A DNA stretch of 64,000 nucleotides, taken from NCBI GenBank assembly GCA_033977485.1, contig CM066992.1:104147450-104211449 (forward strand). Reading direction: 5' to 3'. The notes below the pieces were generated by a model. The model was given only the letters and a program-made list of their open reading frames with translations, was not told where the DNA came from and made no database searches. The number at the start of each line of letters is the position of its first letter. Positions within the stretch are counted from its first letter, which is position 1. The translations under genes and the position numbers were made by a program. This DNA comes from Hydrangea macrophylla. Lineage: Eukaryota; Streptophyta; Magnoliopsida; Cornales; Hydrangeaceae. This document shows, in pieces, positions 10,204 through 27,126 of the stretch.

Positions 10204-11482
10204 GGGTTAATTACACACACCTCCCCTGAGGTTTGTCCTAATTACACAGACTTTTCCCGTATTTTGAGAAATTACATGGACCTCCCTTCTCACTAACAGT
10301 TGAGTAACGTCTATGACGGATTAAATAAAAGTACCAAAATGCTCCTACATAAAATTACACAAACCTCCCATGAACTATGTCTAATTGCACGGACATCTCT
10401 CTAATTTTAAAAAATTACACGAGCCTCCCTTATCACCCATAATTACAGTTTGTGCATATGTATTATTATATCCACAAATAAAATTTGGTTTTGCAATGAG
10501 AAAGGGTTTAGGCTAAACTTTTTATACTACTAATAAGTGTTTCTTTCAATTTTTCCAAATTCCTTCCAGCAATTTCTTCAAGCATTTCTTCAAATTCATT
10601 ACTTTCGTAATTTAAATTTTTAGGGTTTGATTTATTTCTTTTTTTTTTCTTACACCTATTAGTTTTCATGTCTATAAAATAAACATGACGGATATGATAG
10701 GTCAATAGAATCTGGGCAATCTGTAATTTGGTTTGTTAGAAAGAACTCCTATGTTTCGTGAAAAATTGAAGGGACTGTGAAAAATCGTAAGGGCAATATA
10801 GTCATTCTGAATAATAAGAGATACGATTCTAGACTTTGGAAAAAATTAATTTTTGCTGAGTGACGGAACAAGGGAGGAAGAAGAAGAGAAAAAAATATTT
10901 TTTTTCAATTTCATAATTTTTATTTTTTAGATTTGGTTTTTTATTTTTACTTTTTAGTTTCTCCTGTCTATGGAATAAATATGACAAATGATATCGGCAA
11001 TCTTCAATTGGTTTGTTGGAAAGAACTTTCTGTGCATCATATAAAGTTGAAGGGACTGTAAAAATAATATGGGAAATATAGTCATTCTTAAAATTAAGCG
11101 AGATGTTTTTAAATTTTGGAAAAAATTAATTTTTGTTGAGAGACGGAACAAGAGAGGAAGAAGAAGAGAGAAAAAAAAAATTAACGAAAAAATATTTTTG
11201 TTATGAGGGAGGTTCGTGTAATTAGGTTATATCTCAGGGGAGGTTAGTGTAATTATTCTTATTTTCTATTAGGGTAAGCAATGGTATTTTTGGCATTAGG
11301 AAAGTAAAAATTAGTTACACTTACATCATCAATTTTTGTTAAGGGGGTAGACGGTCAACTAACGGAGGGGAGGCGAGTGTAACTCAACCTAAACTTCAAC
11401 GGAGGTTCGTGTAATTTCTCAAAATGCGAGAGAGGTCTGTGTAATTTAGTTAAACGTCAGGGGAGGTTTGTGTAATTAACCC
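10204..11482. mobile_element. Inverted-repeat element, GGGTTAATTACACA termini, internally duplicated
   Basis: The left end GGGTTAATTACACACACCTC and right end GAGGTTTGTGTAATTAACCC form long inverted repeats that continue through CTGAGGTTTG/CCCTGACG-like blocks for 40 bp or more. The interior contains two direct copies of a block of about 150 bp (about 10727-10875 and 11018-11165). The shared phrases are GAAGGGACTGT, ATATAGTCATTCT and GACGGAACAAG. There is no transposase. Flanking T-rich sequence hides any target duplication. It sits 58 bp before the STIPL1-like start codon. Confidence 0.7.
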
Positions 11483-11540
11483 TTTGTTTTTTTTTTTTTT
11501 TTTTGGTTAGGATTATAAAGGGAAAGAGAGAAGAATTGGG

Positions 11541-11761
11541 ATGGACGATTATCAGGAGATGGAGAGGTTTGGGATGGAGAAGGATTTCGAAGACGGTCAG
11601 TGGATTGGTGATGAATTCTACTACAGCAAGCGCAAGGAAAACAAGCGTCAACATACCAAAGAGGATGTCTTATATGGTATATTAGCCTCTGATGACAGCG
11701 ATTCTGACATTGAAGGCTCCTCTTCTTCGAGGAAGCGTAGGAAAGATCACTCCAAAAAACC
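11541..11761 (+). pseudogene. STIPL1/NTR1 (TFIP11-like splicing factor), N-terminal piece
   Basis: The frame starts MDDYQEMERFGMEKDFEDGQ and continues through WIGDEFYY, DVLYG and an acidic serine-rich segment with KRRKD to KKP at 11761. This is the N-terminal TIP_N region of the plant TFIP11 orthologue, which acts in spliceosome disassembly with the Prp43-type helicase. The Copia LTR begins at 11762 inside the proline codon. AAACC (11757-11761) is repeated at 27077-27081, where the next codons of the same gene resume. The remainder lies at 27077-27126 and 37694-39993. Confidence 0.92.
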
Positions 11762-12494
11762 TGTTGGAACATGTGAATTTAATAAATAATAATAAAAAGG
11801 ACCTATATATATGTAGCCTCTAACTTTGTCCCACGTGATTGACTAATTGAGGTCTCATTTTTTGATAATGAGAGTGACCCACACTATATTTATCAAAGAG
11901 ATATACAAAACAATGAGTATTAGTCTTTATGAGTTTGAATTGACTTGGTCAGTGAGCCATTCTCTCACACGTATACACGATTGCGGATTTGTTTAAACTT
12001 CCCTACTTTTTTGATGGAACACTCTCCAGGTTTTAAGCCAAAAATCGTTTACACAGATATATATATATAACAAGAAGACTTCTTTTAGTTTTATATAGAG
12101 AGATACAAGCAGAGAGGAACGATTGAAAAAATACAGAGAAGAAAATTATTCAGAAAATCTATTTCTCCACATTGATATATATATATATATATATACATAT
12201 ATCTTTGATTTATAATATATAGAGATCAGTCTTCTAGTTGATTTTTGAGCAACTGTTTCTGTAAGGGTGTGGGTTTTCCGATCTTCCTCGGTGCAAGGAT
12301 TTTCGAGACAGAGGCGATTTCTGGACTGCTTTATCCTGGGGACGTCGTGGCCTCATCCGAACTTCTTGCACAACTTGGGCAGAGCCGCGAAGCGTCTTAA
12401 AGAGAGAGACTAAGTCCGCGACTCATCCCAAGAAAAACGTCAAAGGCTACTGTTATTGGTAATATTGTTCTATTTTACAGTTTGTGTAACAACA
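11762..12494 (+). repeat. Copia 5' LTR
   Basis: This 733-bp LTR has TGTTG/CAACA ends and (AT)n runs near 12058-12069 and 12175-12195. The expected primer binding site is not evident downstream: the bases after 12494 do not begin with the TGG that pairs with a tRNA CCA end before the gag start region at 12520. Confidence 0.92.
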
Positions 12495-12519
12495 ATTTTA
12501 AGACGTTTATATATCTGCC

Positions 12520-14336
12520 ATGGAATCTTTAATACTCTCTGTTACCCATGACCTCAACAAACCCTTCAAATTTGAGGGCCTTAACTTTAAACGGTGGAGG
12601 ATGAAAATGATGTTTTTCTTAACTACAAAAAATTGCAATCTTTTTGTCTTTTTGAAAAATCCACTGTTTCTGAAAATCCCACTGTTGCTCAAATCAGAGA
12701 GTCTGACATTTGGACTGAAAATGATTTTCTTTGCGAAAATTATATTTTGAATGGACTCTCTGACAGTCTTTATGATTATTATGCAAACTGTGATTCTGCA
12801 AAAAAAAATTTGGGATGCCCTTCAGAAAAAATATGACACCGAAGAAGCTGGAGCAAAGAAATTTGCAGTCAGCTGTTATTTGTACCAAATGACGGATGAC
12901 AAATCTGTTGAAACTCAATCCCATGAGCTGCAACAAATTGCTCATGAGATAATTTCTGAGGGCATGGATTTAAATGATCAGTTTCAAGTTGCTGTCATTA
13001 TTGACAAGTTCCCCCCAAGTTGGAAAGATTTCAAAAATATTTTGAGACACAAAATCAAAGAATTTTCATTGGAAGTTTGATAACTCACCTTCGTATTGAG
13101 GAGGAGGCAAGAAAACAAGATTTAAAAGAAGAGGTTCTTGTTGTTTCCAACAAGAAACCTCAAAATTTTTCTAAAAACAAAACCTCTGTTGTTCTGAAAC
13201 CACCTGCAAAAAATATGAAGTTTCAAAACCGAAATCAGAACAAGAACTGCAACAACAAGAAGAATCAGAATTCGAAGCCGAATCAGAATAGGAACATACC
13301 CCCCTCAGGAATAAATGAAGCTGGACAGTTTGTTTGCTACAATTGTGGTAAGCCAGGTCTTATGGCTTGAAACTGTAGGAATCAACGACGAGTTGCTCCC
13401 CAAGCAAATCTTGCCGAAGAGCAGCTCGTTGCTATGATTTTCGAGGTTAATATTGTTGGTGGATCCGAGGGGTGGTGGGTAGACACTGGCGCATCTCGCT
13501 ATGTTTGCTATGACCGTGACATGTTCAAATCTTATTCTGAAGCTAAGGACAAGAAAGTGTTGTTGGGTGATTCCCACACCACTACTGTTGCTGGTATTGG
13601 GGAGGTTGAATTGAAGTTTACTTCTGGAAAGACTGCCATTTTGAAGGATGTCTTGCACACTCCAGAAATGAGGAAAAATCTTGTTTCGGGCAAACTATTG
13701 GGGCTGATCTTTTTACTTTAACTAAGAGTGGAGTGTTTGTTGGAAAGGGTTATGCAACTGAGGGTATGTTTAAGTTAAATGTTGATTTTAATAAAAACAT
13801 CTTCTTCTGCTTACATGTTGTGTTATTTTAATGTTTGGCATGTTAGATTATGTTATGTGAATAAAAGGCTTGTGAAAAATATGAGTGGTTTAGGATATAT
13901 TCCACAATTGTCTTTAAATGAATTTGAAAAATGTGAATTTTGTAGCCAAGCAAAAATCACTAAAACACCACATAATTCTGTCACTAGGGAATCTGAACCT
14001 CTTGAATTAATTAATTCAGATATTTGTGATTATGAAGGAATTTTAACTAGAAATGGAAAAAGGTATTTTATCACTTTCATTGATGATAGCTCAAATTATT
14101 CATTTGTTTATCTTATGAAAAATAAAAGTGAAGCCATTGACATGTTCAAAATTTTTCTAAATGAGATTGAAAATCAATTTAATAGGAAAATTAAAAGATT
14201 TCGTAGTGATAGAGGTCATGAATATAATTCTGATGAATTTATTGCTTTATATAAAATTCATGGAATCATTCATGAGAAAACTGCCCCTTATTCCCTTGAA
14301 ATGAATGGAAAAGCTGAAAGAAAAAATAGGACTTTT
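12520..14336 (+). pseudogene. Copia gag, protease and first part of integrase, broken
   Basis: Gag starts MESLILSVTHDLNKPFKFEG and shifts frame near 12600 and again near 12800. It continues through KKIWDALQKKYDTEE to a zinc knuckle CYNCGKPG that is cut by a stop (TGA near 13368). Protease follows with [12 protein letters not shown]. Another shift near 13700 leads to integrase: the zinc finger at WHVRLCYVNK/CEFCSQAK, and the catalytic residues in INSDICDYE, FRSDRGHEY and NGKAERKNRTF. The Gypsy insertion at 14337 falls just after the catalytic glutamate. The frame resumes at 23848. Confidence 0.9.
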
Positions 14337-16663
14337 TGTAACGCCCCGACCCGCTGTGGCCGGAACGCTCGCGAAAACCCCGCTAAACACAAATAAAAAA
14401 AAACTACTAAATAAAGTCTATGCCAAAACTTAATCCCAAGGGCAAAAAGGTCACTTTAAAATTTTTGCCCAAATATAATATCAAAAAGAGAATATTTGAA
14501 ACACGGTTTTAACGGTTCGAGCGGTGTGCAGTTTCGAGTTTTCTAGAGAAAACTGTGCCTGTTTTCGTAAAAGCCAATGTATCAATATTTGTTATTAATA
14601 TTATTATTATTTTTTTTTCTTGGCTTAAGCCACAAAACTCCATTTTTAAAACCACCAACTTCCAACTCAAAGGGATATTTCAATTCACTTCAAACACAAT
14701 ATTTTAGGCCTCTAATACACAACAAACATCACCATAAACAAATTCATCTTTCTTAGACCAAGATTAAAACATGGATTTCTCAAGAATGCAACATGTTTCA
14801 CAAATCTGGAAATTCCAAAACAATCGCACGAAACCATCAACACCATGTCCGTACTAACCTGATATCAAAAATTCAAATATATACCAACCCAACCTCAAAC
14901 ATTTACATCATAAACATTACTTAAATCTTCAACCAAAGTTCACATACATAAATCCATTAACAACCTAAGTTTAATACAAACGTTTACAACTCCAACGTGC
15001 CAATCCAAAATGACGCGTATACATCCTAAACGTACACAACGACTCGAGACTCATGGCAGTGGCGTCTACACCGCAGTACCTGCAAAAAGGCCTGTGTGGG
15101 TGTGAGCAACCCTTGGCTCACAGCTAGAAAACCAAAATAATGAAATAAAAACATTCAAGTCAACACACAATCCGCATTCAAGTAATTTCAACTAACATGT
15201 GCGCTAATGCAATGCATTCCCATAAATGAAATGACACACGCACCCGGGCCCATTTCGCTCGGCTCTTTTGGCCGTTTCCAAGTTTCGCTACTTGGATTTT
15301 TATCGCTTTCGCTATGCACGTGCATGACATATAATATTTGTGCCATGCTCAATGTATGTATTTCATACAACCCACTTACGAATTCCATTCAACAAAATAT
15401 AAACTCAACCAACAATGTCCATACTACATTATTACGGTTTCTAGAAAACCCACCTCGAGTCTTTATGAAAATAAGTGCAACGATTTACTCCGCTCGCTCC
15501 GACGGCTCTTTCGGGGCGCTTCCACTTGCCTCTGAACCTGAAATCTTACATAATTAAGTTCTATCGCATATATAGGCTAATATGCATAATTTATAATCAA
15601 AATCACACTTAAATATTGATTTCACAAGCCAATTTTAATTATTTTTAAAGCAGCCCCTGTTTTATTTTTTTTTTAATACCAAGACCCAAAACAACCCAAA
15701 ATCAAGAATTTCATGAATTTAATGAATTTCCAACCCACAAGTCACTTCTACCATTCAAGAATATATCCCAACTTCATCATTCCATCTATCAAACTCAAAA
15801 AAATACCCAATTTCAAACCAATTTTCAGATTTGCAAAAATACCCAAAAGTTCTTCTTCAAGCTCTTGAAAGCTTCAAGAACACAACAATGGTGAAACCCC
15901 CAATTCACAACCAATCTTTACCAAACTTGAAACCAAGGATTCCAATGGTATATAAAGCATATATAAACACTCAAACAACTCCAAAACCCAACAAAAATCA
16001 AACACCCAAACTTTCAATTTTCGGATTTTTTACAAACCCTCAAAAAAACTCATTTTTCAAACTTCCTCAAAACTCAAATTTGTCATGTAGGATTCATACT
16101 ACATCATATATATAACCCAAGAATCATCTTAGCAAAGTCTAAACATGAATTTAAACATCTAATTCCAGTTTACAAAAACCAAAATCTATAAACCCAATTA
16201 CAAAAAACCATAGAGAGAGAGAGAGAGACTTACCCACTTGTACTTTTCTTTGCAACTTGAAAAAATGATGCTCAAATGAAGTTTTGATTGTTAAATCTTC
16301 ACTTTCTTCAAACTCTTGTTCTTCTTCTCTCTTTTTTTTTTTTTTTTTCTTCTTCTAAACCCTCTAAGATGAAGAAAAAAAATGAGACTAACGTTGTCTC
16401 CTAAAAACTGTTTTTCAACTTTTTAAAAATTATGTTTAACACCCCAACATTTCTTAAAACATGCACTTGAGTTCCCAACTTCCCCATATCATCTTAGGAC
16501 CCCAAGATATCAAACCTTAACAATATAAACCCCCATTTCACAAATATAAATGCCCAAAAAAAAATATATATAATAAATAAAATAAATATATATATAATTT
16601 TTTTTTCATCATTTTCGCTTTACTAATTAATTTAAATCACCCTATTTGGTTCTAGGTCTCACA
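14337..16663 (-). repeat. Gypsy 3' LTR (left copy)
   Basis: 2327 bp, nearly identical to 21512-23842. Differences seen: T/C near 16050, A/G near 16205 and T/C near 16248 (left-copy positions), plus GA, CT, A and AT run lengths. The open frames within it are present in both copies but match no family, and I do not call them genes. Confidence 0.95.
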
Positions 16664-16677
16664 ACTCTCCCCCCGTT
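16664..16677 (-). other. Polypurine tract of the Gypsy element
   Basis: On the minus strand the sequence AACGGGGGGAGAGT directly precedes the 3' LTR. This is the plus-strand primer site for reverse transcription. It follows the phrase GGGACGAAATT that is common at the end of this Gypsy group. Confidence 0.85.
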
Positions 16678-16699
16678 AAAATAAATTTCGTCCCCGAAA

Positions 16700-21484
<4,785 letters not shown>

Positions 21485-21495
21485 CTATAAACCTA

Positions 21496-21508
21496 GGCTC
21501 TGATACCA
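21496..21508 (-). other. Primer binding site for initiator tRNA-Met
   Basis: Minus strand TGGTATCAGAGCC, three bases inside the 5' LTR, complements the 3' end of plant initiator tRNA-Met. Confidence 0.93.
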
Positions 21509-21511
21509 AAC

Positions 21512-23842
21512 TGTAACGCCCCGACCCGCTGTGGCCGGAACGCTCGCGAAAACCCCGCTAAACACAAATAAAAAAAAACTACTAAATAAAGTCTATGCCA
21601 AAACTTAATCCCAAGGGCAAAAAGGTCACTTTAAAATTTTTGCCCAAATATAATATCAAAAAGAGAATATTTGAAACACGGTTTTAACGGTTCGAGCGGT
21701 GTGCAGTTTCGAGTTTTCTAGAGAAAACTGTGCCTGTTTTCGTAAAAGCCAATGTATCAATATTTGTTATTAATATTATTATTATTTTTTTTTCTTGGCT
21801 TAAGCCACAAAACTCCATTTTTAAAACCACCAACTTCCAACTCAAAGGGATATTTCAATTCACTTCAAACACAATATTTTAGGCCTCTAATACACAACAA
21901 ACATCACCATAAACAAATTCATCTTTCTTAGACCAAGATTAAAACATGGATTTCTCAAGAATGCAACATGTTTCACAAATCTGGAAATTCCAAAACAATC
22001 GCACGAAACCATCAACACCATGTCCGTACTAACCTGATATCAAAAATTCAAATATATACCAACCCAACCTCAAACATTTACATCATAAACATTACTTAAA
22101 TCTTCAACCAAAGTTCACATACATAAATCCATTAACAACCTAAGTTTAATACAAACGTTTACAACTCCAACGTGCCAATCCAAAATGACGCGTATACATC
22201 CTAAACGTACACAACGACTCGAGACTCATGGCAGTGGCGTCTACACCGCAGTACCTGCAAAAAGGCCTGTGTGGGTGTGAGCAACCCTTGGCTCACAGCT
22301 AGAAAACCAAAATAATGAAATAAAAACATTCAAGTCAACACACAATCCGCATTCAAGTAATTTCAACTAACATGTGCGCTAATGCAATGCATTCCCATAA
22401 ATGAAATGACACACGCACCCGGGCCCATTTCGCTCGGCTCTTTTGGCCGTTTCCAAGTTTCGCTACTTGGATTTTTATCGCTTTCGCTATGCACGTGCAT
22501 GACATATAATATTTGTGCCATGCTCAATGTATGTATTTCATACAACCCACTTACGAATTCCATTCAACAAAATATAAACTCAACCAACAATGTCCATACT
22601 ACATTATTACGGTTTCTAGAAAACCCACCTCGAGTCTTTATGAAAATAAGTGCAACGATTTACTCCGCTCGCTCCGACGGCTCTTTCGGGGCGCTTCCAC
22701 TTGCCTCTGAACCTGAAATCTTACATAATTAAGTTCTATCGCATATATAGGCTAATATGCATAATTTATAATCAAAATCACACTTAAATATTGATTTCAC
22801 AAGCCAATTTTAATTATTTTTAAAGCAGCCCCTGTTTTATTTTTTTTTTAATACCAAGACCCAAAACAACCCAAAATCAAGAATTTCATGAATTTAATGA
22901 ATTTCCAACCCACAAGTCACTTCTACCATTCAAGAATATATCCCAACTTCATCATTCCATCTATCAAACTCAAAAAAATACCCAATTTCAAACCAATTTT
23001 CAGATTTGCAAAAATACCCAAAAGTTCTTCTTCAAGCTCTTGAAAGCTTCAAGAACACAACAATGGTGAAACCCCCAATTCACAACCAATCTTTACCAAA
23101 CTTGAAACCAAGGATTCCAATGGTATATAAAGCATATATAAACACTCAAACAACTCCAAAACCCAACAAAAATCAAACACCCAAACTTTCAATTTTCGGA
23201 TTTTTTACAAACCCTCAAAAAAACCCATTTTTCAAACTTCCTCAAAACTCAAATTTGTCATGTAGGATTCATACTACATCATATATATAACCCAAGAATC
23301 ATCTTAGCAAAGTCTAAACATGAATTTAAACATCTAATTCCAGTTTACAAAAACCAAAATCTATAAACCCAATTACAAAGAACCATAGAGAGAGAGAGAG
23401 AGAGACTTACCCACTTGTACTTTCCTTTGCAACTTGAAAAAATGATGCTCAAATGAAGTTTTGATTGTTAAATCTTCACTTTCTTCAAACTCTTGTTCTT
23501 CTTCTCTCTCTTTTTTTTTTTTTTTTTCTTCTTCTAAACCCTCTAAGATGAAGAAAAAAAATGAGACTAACGTTGTCTCCTAAAAACTGTTTTTCAACTT
23601 TTTAAAAATTATGTTTAACACCCCAACATTTCTTAAAACATGCACTTGAGTTCCCAACTTCCCCATATCATCTTAGGACCCCAAGATATCAAACCTTAAC
23701 AATATAAACCCCCATTTCACAAATATAAATGCCCAAAAAAAAAAATATATAATAAATAAAATAAATATATATATAATTTTTTTTTCATCATTTTCGCTTT
23801 ACTAATTAATTTAAATCACCCTATTTGGTTCTAGGTCTCACA
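21512..23842 (-). repeat. Gypsy 5' LTR (right copy)
   Basis: 2331 bp with TG/CA ends. On the plus strand it ends GGTCTCACA and is followed by the CTTTT duplication, after which Copia integrase coding sequence resumes. Confidence 0.95.
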
Positions 23843-23847
23843 CTTTT

Positions 23848-25819
23848 ACTGAATTAGTAGTTGCTATTTTATTAAATTCAGGGGCAGCTTCGCATTGGTG
23901 GGGGAAAATATTATTAACTGTTTGTCATGTATTAAATAGAGTTCCTAACTCTAAAACTAATATTTCCCCTTATGAATTTTGGAAAAGAAGAAAACCTAAT
24001 GTGGATTATTTTAGAACATGGGGTTGTTTGGCATATGTTAGAATTCTAGATCCAAAAATGTCCAAATTAGCTAGTAGAGCATATGAATGTGTTTTTATTG
24101 GTTATGCTATTAATAGTAAGGCTTACATATTTTATGACTTAAAGAATCATGTTATAATTGAATCTAGTGATGTTGATTTTTTCGAAAATAAATTTCCTTT
24201 TAAATTTAAAAATAGTGGGGGTTCAACATCATATGATATGCCTAGATTAGTAGAACCAAATGAATATGAACTAGAATCTAGAAAAAGTAAGAGAGCCCGA
24301 ATCGCGAAAGATTTTGGGACCGACTTTTATACTTACAACTTAGAGAAGGATCTTAACACCCTCCAAGAAGCCTTGACTTCTATAGATGCTAATTTATGGC
24401 AAGAAGCTATAAATGATGAAATGGAATCATTGGAAACAAATAAGACTTGGCACTTAGTAGATCATCCACCTGGTTGTAAGACAATAGGTTGCAAATGCAT
24501 TCTTAAAAAGAAATTGAAACCCGATGGCACGATAGATAAATATAAGGCGCGTCTTGTAGCTAAGGGTTATAGACAAAGAGAAAATATTGATTTCTTTGAT
24601 ACATATTCACCCGTCACTAGAATTACTTCTATTCGTGTACTATTTGCTTTAGCTGATATTCATGATTTAGTAGTACACCAAATGGATGTTAAAACAACTT
24701 TTTAAATGGTGAATTAGACGAAGAGATTTATATGTACCAACCTGAAGGTTTTATTATTTTTGGTCAAGAAAATAAAATTTGCAAATTAGATAAATCTCTT
24801 TATGGTTTGAAACAAGCTCCTAAACAATGGCATGATAAATTTGATAGTTTAGTCATCTCAAATGGTTTTAAAATAAATGAAAGTGACAAATGTATTTATT
24901 ACAAATTTGAAAACAACACTTGCACTATTATTTGCTTGTATGTGGATGACTTACTTATGTTTGGATCATATATTCATGTCATTAATGAAGTTAAATCTTT
25001 CTTATGTGCCAACTTTAATATGAAAGATTTAGGAGAAGCTAGTGTAATTCTTGGAATTAATATAACTAGGTCCGAAAAGGTACTTTCTTTAATATTATTA
25101 GTGTAAAATTGTTCAAGAACACTGGTAACAGTGTTAGACAAACTGAGTATGCGAGCATCATTGGTAGCCTTCGTTATGCTACTGATTGCACCAGGCCAGA
25201 TATAGTTTATGCTGTTGGAGTACTATGTAGGTTTACTAGTAGACCTAGTATGGAGCATTGGCATGCTATTAAAAGGGTCATGCATTACCTAAAAAGGACG
25301 ATGAACCTAAAATTACACTATCATAAGTTTCCCGCTGTCCTTGAAGGATATAGCGATGCTGATTGGAATACCCTATCAGATGACTCCAAAGCCACTAGTG
25401 GATACATATTTTGTATTGCTGGAGGTGCAGTTTCATGGTAGTCTAAGAAACAGACTATTTTGGCTCAGTCCACGATGGATTCAGAGACGATAGCACTAGC
25501 TACAGCTAGTGAGGAGGCAGGTTGGCTGAGAAATCTGCTATCAGATACCCCTTTATGGGAGAGACCGATACCAGCTGTCTTAATCCACTGTGATAGTACC
25601 GCGGCTATTGCAAAAGTTGAGAACCGTTACTATAACGGCAAGAAGCGACAAATACGTCGCAAGCACAGCACTATTAGAGAGTTTCTCTCTTCTGGAGCTG
25701 TAAGAGTGGATTATGTACGGTCTGAGGAGAACTTGGCTGATCCTTTGACGAAAGGACTAGCACGAGAGATGGTGTGTAAAACCTCGAAAGGGATGGGACT
25801 AAAGCCCGTAGATAGTTGA
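23848..25819 (+). pseudogene. Copia pol second part: integrase end, RT and RNase H, broken
   Basis: This continues the frame interrupted at 14336, starting TELVVAILLNSGAASHWWG. Integrase ends with ISPYEFWKRRKPNVDYFRTW. Reverse transcriptase runs from LWQEAINDEMESLE through KYKARLVAKGYRQRE to the catalytic LYVDDLLMFG. A 1-nt shift occurs near 24700 in the phrase DVKTTFLNGELDEE. Near 25100 the part linking RT to RNase H is deleted, between SEKVLSL and LFKNTGNS. RNase H has YSDADW, a stop at about 25441 (AVSW then TAG), STMDSETIALA and LADPLTKGLA. Confidence 0.9.
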
Positions 25820-26368
25820 GTCACTTGTGATAGTAACCCAACCTATAAACTGGAGATCCCAAGAAATAGGTTCAAAGGGTAATAACAAGTCATGAAGTGA
25901 TATGAGTGGAATCATGCTAATATCTATATATGGGGGTAATACTCCAAATCCATCCCTACGAAGCATGACATCCTGAAGGACAGAAGGTTGAGTTATTTAT
26001 AACTCTTAATGAGATCTAAACTCCATTTGGAGTGGGATACCTAGCTACAGGAGTATCCTTGTTGGACTCACCTAGGAGAATGTGGAAGTGAGGCCGCTTC
26101 CTATGAAATTTTGGGCAAATTCTCTAGTTCATTCGCTATACTGGGATATAAGCACACGGCCGTAAAGTGTTGGTTTTTGAACTTCACCCTAGTAGGACTG
26201 TGTGTGTGGTGTTGTTTGAGATAGAGTTCAAAACTACGGTTACTCTAGTATAATCGGAAGCACTATCACTACGTAAAGGTTCAAGTTGAAAAACACCTTT
26301 ACTTATGCACAGTCTTATGATATGTTGCTCGATGATCTTAAATTATTTTTAAAATACAAGTGGGGGAT
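25820..26368 (+). other. Copia 3' untranslated region and polypurine tract
   Basis: A non-coding stretch between the pol stop and the right LTR, ending AAGTGGGGGAT, the polypurine tract. No ORF is recognised. Confidence 0.75.
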
Positions 26369-27076
26369 TGTTGGAACATGTGTATTTAATAAATAATAAT
26401 AATAAGGACCTATATATATGTAACCTCTAACTTTGTCCCACGTGATTGACTAATTGAGGTCTCATTTTGTGATAATGAGAGTGGCTCACACTATATTTAT
26501 CAAAGAGATATACAAAACAATGAGTGTCAGTCTTTATGAGTTTGAATTGACTTGGTCAGTGAGCCATTCTCTCACACGTATACACGATTGCGGATTTGTT
26601 TAAACTTCCCTACTTTTTTTGATGGAACGCTCTCCAGGTTTTAAGCCAAAAATCGTTTACACAGATATATATATATATATATAACAAGAAGACTTCTTTT
26701 AGTTTTATATATAGAAAGATACAAGCAGAGAGGAACGATTGAAAAAATACAGAGAAGAAAATTATTCAGAAAATCTATTACTCCACATTGATATATATAT
26801 ATATATATCTCTTTGATTTATAATATATAGAGATCAGTCTTCTAATTGATTTTTGAGCAACTGTTTCTGAAAGGGTGTGAGTTTTCTGATCTTCCTCGGT
26901 GCAAGGATTTTCGAGACAGAGGCAATTTCTGGGCTGCTTTATCCTGGGGACGTCGTGGCCTTCATCCGAATTGCTTGCACAACTTGGGTAGAGCCGCGAA
27001 GCGTCTTAAAGAGAGCGACTAAGTCCGCAATTCATCATTGGTAATATTGTTCTATTTTACAGTTTGTGCAACAACA
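26369..27076 (+). repeat. Copia 3' LTR
   Basis: 708 bp, paired with 11762-12494. It ends GTGCAACAACA and is followed by the AAACC duplication and STIPL1-like codons. Confidence 0.93.
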
Positions 27077-27126
27077 AAACCCGACCTCATCAAACCCGTC
27101 AGCTTTGTCTCCACCGGCACCGTCAT
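27077..27126 (+). pseudogene. STIPL1/NTR1 pseudogene, 50-bp middle piece between two elements
   Basis: Reading on from the proline codon at 11761 gives PDLIKPVSFVSTGTV and the first two bases of the next codon. This matches the conserved segment after the acidic N-terminus of plant STIPL1. The left five bases (AAACC) are the Copia target duplication and the right five (GTCAT) are that of the LARD-like element. Both sides are therefore explained by insertion, with no intron. Confidence 0.9.

Noticed and set aside
15207..15557. 116-codon open frame in the Gypsy LTR, identical at 22382-22732
   Set aside because: Same reason: paired LTR positions, no family resemblance.
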